In this document: positions 51,569 through 56,830 of the stretch, piece after piece | Numbering within the stretch: the first letter of the stretch is position 1 | Layout of the letters: the number at the start of each line of letters is the position of its first letter | Source: an uncultured Nitrospina sp. | GTDB lineage: Bacteria > Nitrospinota > Nitrospinia > Nitrospinales > VA-1 | Assembly (NCBI GenBank): GCA_937891765.1 | Contig: CALAGQ010000054.1 | Coordinates: 1 to 56,830 of the forward strand | DNA: 56,830 nucleotides | Reading direction: 5' to 3' | Translations under genes and position numbers: made by a program | Notes under the pieces: generated by a model | Told to the model about the DNA's origin: nothing | Databases searched by the model: none | Seen by the model: only the letters and a program-made list of their open reading frames with translations

Positions 51569-52597
51569 ATGAAGCTGGAAAAAATCGCTGAATTGGTTGG
51601 AGGAAAATTAGAAGGCGATGGCTCGCTTGAGATATCTGGAATCCGGGGTATTGAACAGGCCGAGGCAGGGCATATTACTTTCCTCAGCAAAAAAACATTC
51701 CTCGAAATATTGAATCGCTCCCAAGTCTCTGCTGTGCTGGTGAAGGAAGTGGTAGACACTTCTGTTTCCCAGGTTATCGTTGCTAGTCCTGAACTTGCTT
51801 TTGCCCGTCTGATACGAGAGTTTCACCCTGAGCCGCAACCGAAACCGGGTGTGCATGACCGGGTGGTGGTTGGAAAAAACGTTAAACTTGGTGCTCAGGT
51901 CACTCTGTCTGCTGGAGTGTGCATCGGGGATGATGTGGAGATCGCTGACCATGTCCATTTATATCCGGGAGTGGTCGTTGGCGACCGGTGTCGGATTGGC
52001 AGCCATACTGTCCTTCATCCTAATGTCACGCTTTACCGTGATACAGAATTGGGAAGCCGTGTGATCCTTCATGCCGGGGTGGTGATCGGGGCAGATGGTT
52101 TTGGTTATACCCTCGATGAAAAAGGCGCGCATTATAAAATTAACCAGATCGGCCGGGTGGTGATTGAAGATCATGTCGAGATTGGGGCAAACAGCTGTGT
52201 GGATCGGGCGGCCATGGGCACCACGCTCATCAAACAGGGAACCAAAATAGATAATCTGGTTCAGGTGGCGCACAATTGCACAGTGGGGGAACATTCCATT
52301 CTGGTTGCCCAAGTGGGGCTGGCTGGAAGCTGTACCTTGGGTCATCATGTGGTGCTTGCAGGGCAGGTGGGAGTTGCCGATCATGTCACGCTCGGTGACC
52401 AAGTCACGCTCACGGCTCAGTCAGGAACGTTCCGCAGTATAGAAAGCAATAAAGTGTATGGGGGTCACCCTGCGGTTCCTCTGGGCGAGTGGAAAAAATA
52501 TGTGACTATTTTACCAAAACTTCCGGAATTGGCTCGTAAAATTCGTGAACTGGAAACGCGCTTAAACGAAATTGAAAATAACCCGTCCTCCCGTTAG
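51569..52597 (+). CDS. lpxD: UDP-3-O-acylglucosamine N-acyltransferase
   Basis: 342 residues. The N-terminal uridine-binding domain (about 1-100, ISGIRGIEQAEAGHITFLSK) precedes a left-handed beta-helix of hexapeptide repeats (about 105-310). Segments such as GADGFGYTLDEKGAHYKINQ, GANSCVDRA and VAHNCTVGEHSI contain the catalytic His (in QVAHN). A C-terminal helix (LPELARKIRELETRLNEIEN) closes the trimer. It adds the second acyl chain to UDP-acylglucosamine in lipid A synthesis. It is probably in one operon with lolC-lolD. lpxA and fabZ are not next to it. Confidence 0.97.
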   Translation: MKLEKIAELVGGKLEGDGSLEISGIRGIEQAEAGHITFLSKKTFLEILNRSQVSAVLVKEVVDTSVSQVIVASPELAFARLIREFHPEPQPKPGVHDRVVVGKNVKLGAQVTLSAGVCIGDDVEIADHVHLYPGVVVGDRCRIGSHTVLHPNVTLYRDTELGSRVILHAGVVIGADGFGYTLDEKGAHYKINQIGRVVIEDHVEIGANSCVDRAAMGTTLIKQGTKIDNLVQVAHNCTVGEHSILVAQVGLAGSCTLGHHVVLAGQVGVADHVTLGDQVTLTAQSGTFRSIESNKVYGGHPAVPLGEWKKYVTILPKLPELARKIRELETRLNEIENNPSSR

Positions 52598-52652
52598 AAT
52601 ACTTATATCCGAGTTGTTCTTAAGAAACTGTTTTTATTTAAAGTCATAGATT

Positions 52653-53714
52653 ATGTTTAAACTCCGGGTTTTGGTTCTGGTCTTTTTTTCTGTTTTTAGC
52701 TTAGGCGCTGTTTTCCCACCGATGTCCGGAACGGCCATCGAGAAGTACATTCAGAAAAAACTCAAGCATAACGACAAGATTCTCAGGATCAACGAAAAGA
52801 ATCTGGGCGATGCGGGTTTGGCTGTTTTGGCCCAGTCTCCATCAGTCCGTTCCGTCACGACTCTGGTTTTGTATAAGGTCCATATCAGCGATGAAGGCAT
52901 TCGTGCCCTGGCCGAATCCCCAAACCTGAAAAATCTGGAAGCCCTGTATCTGGAGCATAATTTCATAACCGACAAGGGAGTGGAGATCATCGCGAGCTCC
53001 GAGACTTTTTCAAACCTGAAAATCCTCAACCTTTATCATAACGGGATCACCGATGAGGGTGCGAAGGCTATTGCAAACTCGGACACTCTGACTCAATTGA
53101 TTGAGTTGAACCTGAACTATAATCAGATCAAAGGGCCCGGTGCCATTGAACTCACGCATTCAGAAAAATTGCGCCAGCTTCATAATATTCAGTTAGCCTA
53201 TAACCCGATTGAGAAAACCGGCAAACAAGCCTGGAAGCGTTTCCAGTTGATGGAGTCGTTCAAAGATCTCCACCGCAATAATCGGTTGAACCAGGTGGGG
53301 CAGGCGCTGATTGGAAGCTTTGGGGTTATGGTATTGCTGGATTTTCCTTTTGTCTCGGAGTTGGAGACCCTGGATTTGAGAAATAATGATTTGACCGATG
53401 AAGCGGTGATCGCTCTTTCCCAATCTGAAAAATTAAAAAGTTTGGTTTCCTTGAATCTTTCACGAAATAATATTACTGATGTGGGCGCCCAGGCACTGGC
53501 AGGATCAAAGAGCCTTGATAGACTGAAGACTCTGGATTTGAACTTTAATCGTATCGGAGATGAGGGCGCCCGTGCGATAGCCGAATCTCCGCGCTTGGCG
53601 AACCTCGAATCCTTAAAGCTGGGGCAGAATAAAATTGGTGCCGAAGGAGCCCGAGCGCTGAATGAGTCTGAAAACCTCAAGAACCTGACTCATCCTATCT
53701 TCGGTTTTTACTAA
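52653..53714 (+). CDS. Exported leucine-rich repeat protein (RNase inhibitor type)
   Basis: 353 residues. The signal peptide is FKLRVLVLVFFSVFSLGAVF, with cleavage near residue 20-25. Two blocks of leucine-rich repeats of about 24-28 residues (about 55-190 and 225-350) have consensus L..L.L..N.I.DEGA.AIA.S, for example LKILNLYHNGITDEGAKAIA and LKTLDLNFNRIGDEGARAIA. The middle insert (about 190-230, KAWKRF/MESFKDLHRNNRLNQVG region) breaks the pattern. Such repeats mediate protein binding. The organism uses it outside the cytoplasm; the partner is unknown. Confidence 0.88.
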   Translation: MFKLRVLVLVFFSVFSLGAVFPPMSGTAIEKYIQKKLKHNDKILRINEKNLGDAGLAVLAQSPSVRSVTTLVLYKVHISDEGIRALAESPNLKNLEALYLEHNFITDKGVEIIASSETFSNLKILNLYHNGITDEGAKAIANSDTLTQLIELNLNYNQIKGPGAIELTHSEKLRQLHNIQLAYNPIEKTGKQAWKRFQLMESFKDLHRNNRLNQVGQALIGSFGVMVLLDFPFVSELETLDLRNNDLTDEAVIALSQSEKLKSLVSLNLSRNNITDVGAQALAGSKSLDRLKTLDLNFNRIGDEGARAIAESPRLANLESLKLGQNKIGAEGARALNESENLKNLTHPIFGFY

Positions 53715-53827
53715 TAGCGGTGCCCTGAATGCTTTTCCTAAGTTTAAAAACGGTGGATGGAAGCAGGCCCTGCTTTATGTTAAAATACTGAAAGTTAAAT
53801 CCTTATTAAAAAACCTTCGTTTCGAAC

Positions 53828-54796
53828 ATGGTACAAATTCTAGAATTTGAGCGCGAGATTTTTGCCCTGGAGACCCAGATCCGCGATCTGGTTTCCATGT
53901 CCCATATGTATGACAGTGTTGGCGACATCACGCATGAGATCGCAAAGCTCAAAAAAAAGCTGCGCCGACTGAAGCATGATGTGTATTCCAATCTAAAGGG
54001 GTGGGATAAAACCTTGGTGGCGAGGCATCCTGACAGGCCTTACACTCTGGATTATTTGAGTCTGATCTTTGAGGATTTTTTTGAGCTTCATGGTGATCGT
54101 CACGGAGGCTATGGTTCCTCTATTGTTTCTGGGTTGGCAAGGTTTTGTGGCAGGTCTGTGATGGTAGTGGGGCACCAGAAGGGAAGGGAGACCAAAGAAA
54201 AAATCCGCCGGAACTTTGGCATGTCTCAACCAGCGGGATATCGAAAAGCTCTTCGACTCATGAAAATGGCGGAGAAATTCAATATGCCCATTATTACCTT
54301 TATTGATACGCCGGGAGCTTATCCCGGTGTTGATGCCGAAGAAAAGGGACAGTCCGAAGCGATCGCCAATAATATGTTCTGCATTATCCAGTTGAAAGTT
54401 CCCATCATCTGTGTGGTGATAGGGGAGGGAGGGTCAGGCGGTGCTTTGGCAATTGGGGTTGGCGACCATATCATGATGCTGGAACACTCTGTCTACTCGG
54501 TGATTTCACCGGAAGGTTGTGCTTCCATTCTTTGGGGTGACAAAGGTAAAACTTCCCAGGCGGCTGATGCCCTGTGCATCACCGCGAATGAACTGTTGAA
54601 ATTTAAAGTGATTGATGAAATTATTCGCGAGCCCCTTGGCGGTGCCCACCGTAACTATAAGCAGGCCGCTATACGTTTGAAAAAGTCCCTTAGAAAAAAT
54701 CTTGACCACTTGACCCAGATTCCTTTGGACGAGTTGATTCGGCTGCGAGAAAAAAAATTCCGTGAAATGGGACAAGTTGTTGAGGAGAGAGCCTGA
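53828..54796 (+). CDS. accA: Acetyl-CoA carboxylase carboxyltransferase subunit alpha
   Basis: 322 residues, the usual bacterial length. AccA transfers the carboxyl group from biotin to acetyl-CoA together with AccD, the first committed step of fatty acid synthesis. Signatures are FELHGDRHGGYGSSIVSGLA, GRETKEKIRRNFGMSQPAGY, TFIDTPGAYPGVDAEEKGQS and GEGGSGGALAIGVGD. The N-terminal helix region (ILEFEREIFALETQIRDL) is intact. accD is not in the window. Cytoplasmic. Confidence 0.97.
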   Translation: MVQILEFEREIFALETQIRDLVSMSHMYDSVGDITHEIAKLKKKLRRLKHDVYSNLKGWDKTLVARHPDRPYTLDYLSLIFEDFFELHGDRHGGYGSSIVSGLARFCGRSVMVVGHQKGRETKEKIRRNFGMSQPAGYRKALRLMKMAEKFNMPIITFIDTPGAYPGVDAEEKGQSEAIANNMFCIIQLKVPIICVVIGEGGSGGALAIGVGDHIMMLEHSVYSVISPEGCASILWGDKGKTSQAADALCITANELLKFKVIDEIIREPLGGAHRNYKQAAIRLKKSLRKNLDHLTQIPLDELIRLREKKFREMGQVVEERA

Positions 54797-54889
54797 TTTT
54801 GTACCCGGGAAGTCAGGAATAAGTCCCGGCCCATTTAGTCGCAATGGTGCGGTTTTCAATATTCCGACGATATTCAAAGCTCTCCTCTG

Positions 54890-54985
54890 AGGCCAGCGAG
54901 CAATGACTTGCTCTGGCGAGCAAAGAGCTTCGGCATCTTGAGGGGTCTTTGCCATCTGCTTCCCTCGCCAGAGGGCTAGAGGTGG
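54890..54985. repeat. Mosaic intergenic repeat at the stop codon of the MsbA-like gene
   Basis: Read on the minus strand it starts at the gene's TAG: CCCTCTGGCGAGGGAAGCAG, then ATGGCAAAGACCCCTCAAGA, then CTCTTTGCTCGCCAGAGCAA, then GTCATTGCTCGCTGGCCTCA. The first and second modules align with 36740-36786 with few mismatches, and the third with 2080-2110. It fills most of the 54797-54975 gap. Confidence 0.75.
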
Positions 54986-56700
54986 ACCTGTTGGCGGAAT
55001 AGTTGTGCGTATTCTGAATCGGTTACGATCAAGTCGTCGTGCACTCCTGTCTCAACCAGTTCTCCTTGTTTCATGACCAGAACCCGGTCTGCCCCTTCCA
55101 GAGTTGACAGGCGGTGCGCAATGATCAGAGTGCTGCGTCCTGCCATCAACGTATCCAGAGCTTGTTTGATATGGCTCTCGGTTTCAGTGTCCACCGATGA
55201 GGTGGCTTCATCCAATATCAGGATCGGCGGATTTTTCAGAAAGGTCCGGGCGATGGCGATGCGATGTTTTTCCCCACCAGAAAGTTTTACCCCCCGTTCC
55301 CCAACCAGAGTATCGTATCCTTCTGGTAGATTTTTTATGAATGGATCGGCGTGGGCCGAGACAGCGGCTGAAATGACCTGCTCCCGGTTAGCTTCAATAT
55401 TTCCGTATAGAATATTTTCCGCCACGGTGCCATTAAACAGGAACGGATCTTGTGCAACCAGCCCAATCTGTTCGCGGAGATAAGAAAGTTTCAGGTCTTT
55501 TATGCTGTGCCCGTCAATGAGAATGGCTCCCGACTGGGCATCATAAAATCGCATGAGCAGTTTAACCAAAGTGGATTTTCCGCTACCGGTATGGCCGACC
55601 AAGGCTATCGTTTCCCCTGCAGCAATGGTGAAGTCAACTTTATGCAGGGCAAGTTTTCCCGGAATGTATGAAAAGTCCACCCGGTCAAATTGAATTGTGC
55701 CACTAACATTGGTTGAGGGGAGAATTGCATGCGGTGCCTCTTGCACCTCGGGTACAGTGTCGATGATTTCAAATAAACGTTCAGCAGAGGCCAGCGCGTG
55801 CTGAAGCATGTGGTTGACCGAATGAAGTTGGTTGATCGGCGTATAAAATAATGCCAGGTAGCCCACGAAAGCGACCAGAGAACCAACGGTGATGGCTCCA
55901 GCCTGCACCAGTCCCACTCCATACAGGAGAATCAAAACCGTGCCGAGAGACCCAAGAAACATCATCGTTGGGGAGTAGAAGGCCCACAACCGCATGACTT
56001 CCAATGTGCCATCGCAATAATCCCGGCTGCGTTTTTCAAATTGTTTGATTTCATGAAGCTGGCGATTAAAAGAAAGTGTTTCGCGGATTCCTGAAATGGA
56101 GTCCTGTAACTTAGCATTCATTTTTGCGGCCCGCTTGCGCACAACGTGATACTGGTCGTGGGCCTTGGAAGTGTAGACCCATGCGCCGTATGCCAGAAAA
56201 GGAATGGGTAGCAGAGCCACCAGGGCCAGTTTCCAGTGCATATAAAAAAGTATTACGGATATGCCGATCAGGGTCAGGATCGCAGTCACGACCTGCTCCG
56301 CTCCATCTATAAAAATTCGCTCGACATAATTCACGTCATCGTTGGCACGGGACATTAACTCGCCGGTGGAGCGGTTCTCAAAATAGCTCAAGGACAAATT
56401 CTGTAAAGCACGGTAAACGTCTGATCTTAAATCGAACACTACATTCTGTTCGACTTTGTTGTTGATCATGATGCGCCGGTGATTGGTGAAGTTCCGCGTC
56501 AGATAGATGCAGGCTAAACCGGCGATGGGTCCATAGAGCCATAAGGATTCTTTGCTCTCGACCAGGCTGTCGATAATCAGTTTGATCAGCCAAGGCGGAA
56601 CGAGATCCAGAAGGGTGGTGGCGATTGCTAAAAACAGGGTCGTTGCCACCCCTTTTCGATAAGGTTTTAAATAACTCAGTACTCTTGCAAGGGATTTCAT
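54976..56700 (-). CDS. MsbA-like ABC exporter (fused membrane and ATP-binding domains)
   Basis: 574 residues. Six membrane helices cover about 1-310 and a nucleotide-binding domain about 335-570. Walker A is GHTGSGKST, the Q-loop GLVAQDPFLFNGTVAENI, the signature LSGGEKHRIAIARTFL, Walker B ILILDEATSSVD and the switch His in IIAHRLST. The half-transporter layout and length match MsbA and other lipid or drug exporters, which act as homodimers. MsbA flips lipid A, and the window's LPS genes make that plausible, but the sequence alone does not separate it from multidrug homologues. Confidence 0.9.
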   Translation of the reverse strand: MKSLARVLSYLKPYRKGVATTLFLAIATTLLDLVPPWLIKLIIDSLVESKESLWLYGPIAGLACIYLTRNFTNHRRIMINNKVEQNVVFDLRSDVYRALQNLSLSYFENRSTGELMSRANDDVNYVERIFIDGAEQVVTAILTLIGISVILFYMHWKLALVALLPIPFLAYGAWVYTSKAHDQYHVVRKRAAKMNAKLQDSISGIRETLSFNRQLHEIKQFEKRSRDYCDGTLEVMRLWAFYSPTMMFLGSLGTVLILLYGVGLVQAGAITVGSLVAFVGYLALFYTPINQLHSVNHMLQHALASAERLFEIIDTVPEVQEAPHAILPSTNVSGTIQFDRVDFSYIPGKLALHKVDFTIAAGETIALVGHTGSGKSTLVKLLMRFYDAQSGAILIDGHSIKDLKLSYLREQIGLVAQDPFLFNGTVAENILYGNIEANREQVISAAVSAHADPFIKNLPEGYDTLVGERGVKLSGGEKHRIAIARTFLKNPPILILDEATSSVDTETESHIKQALDTLMAGRSTLIIAHRLSTLEGADRVLVMKQGELVETGVHDDLIVTDSEYAQLFRQQVHL

Positions 56701-56724
56701 ATATTCAGGGGTTAGGCTGCTATA

Positions 56725-56751
56725 ATTATAAAAGTCTCTAAATACTGTTAA
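56725..56751 (-). promoter_or_regulatory. Candidate promoter of the MsbA-like gene
   Basis: On the minus strand TTAACA (56746-56751) and TATAAT (56725-56730) are 15 bases apart, a little short of ideal. They lie 25-50 bases before the start codon. The last 80 bases of the window show only A/T-rich sequence and a second TATAAT at 56790. Confidence 0.4.
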
Positions 56752-56830
56752 AGCATCAAGGTTTTAATTATTAGAGGTGTTCTTACGATTATAATGGCAA
56801 CCTTCAAAATACGAAACGGTTTTTAGAAGA

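Noticed and set aside
7530..54985. CRISPR array
   Set aside because: The repeats are dispersed between genes with no regular spacers; the only tandem pair has no spacer and no cas genes are present.

Overview
The window is ordinary-looking chromosome from a Gram-negative (diderm) bacterium of roughly 50% GC. KDO-8-phosphate synthase, LpxD, AsmA, LolC/LolD and an MsbA-type exporter show an LPS-containing outer membrane. Ribonuclease Y, GatC/GatA, a Bacillus-type succinate dehydrogenase (one cytochrome b anchor) and a long squalene synthase-like enzyme occur together. My best guess is a Nitrospinota (Nitrospina-like) or related deep-branching proteobacterium-like lineage. That is an inference from gene content and gene order, not from a marker I can search.

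Layout. 1-3.5 kb (minus strand): a response regulator-diguanylate cyclase cut by the window edge, an exported kelch protein, and kdsA translationally coupled to a degenerate receiver-domain protein. 3.6-11.6 kb (plus): NfeD-type membrane protease, alpha/beta hydrolase, proB, a YkgJ-type cysteine-cluster protein, purA, a CstA transporter and an Nfu Fe-S scaffold. 11.6-13.1 kb: a small accessory patch with a palindromic repeat, a dead DUF559 nuclease fragment, a long inverted repeat and an alcohol dehydrogenase-like gene that may be foreign. 13.2-21.1 kb: a giant AsmA protein with internal repeats (minus), then a four-gene MacAB-like efflux operon (plus). 21.4-28.1 kb (minus): small membrane proteins, aldo/keto reductase, an Fe-S uracil-DNA glycosylase, an Lcl-domain protein, squalene/phytoene synthase and ispH. 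28.2-31.6 kb: sdhC-sdhA-sdhB. 31.7-40.5 kb: zinc-ribbon protein, HU-like protein, a 2-hydroxyacid dehydrogenase, a chemoreceptor remnant, gatC-gatA, a receiver-SpoIIE phosphatase, a comEC remnant and RNase R. 40.7-54.8 kb (plus): a TMTC-like TPR membrane protein, a pheT without its tRNA-binding OB domain, a ZapB-like protein, zapA, 6S RNA, fau, rny, lysS, lolC-lolD, lpxD, an LRR protein and accA. 55-56.7 kb (minus): MsbA-like ABC exporter.

How the genes work together. Envelope biogenesis dominates (kdsA, lpxD, lolCD, AsmA, MsbA-like, MacAB-like), followed by information processing (pheT, lysS, gatCA, rny, rnr, 6S RNA) and central metabolism (sdhCAB, accA, purA, proB, ispH).

Beyond the genes, the window carries a mosaic family of intergenic repeats that begin almost exactly at stop codons. 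One tandem pair of 27-bp units is read as the C-terminus of a 54-residue membrane protein. There are at least three decayed gene fragments (DUF559 nuclease, chemoreceptor, comEC). The 6S RNA gene is followed by a second structured, terminator-ending segment that encloses a 31-codon ORF. I found no CRISPR array, tRNA, rRNA, prophage or intact insertion sequence. The strongest candidates for something undescribed are the stop-codon-hugging repeats, the palindrome plus DUF559 association, and the segment after 6S RNA.
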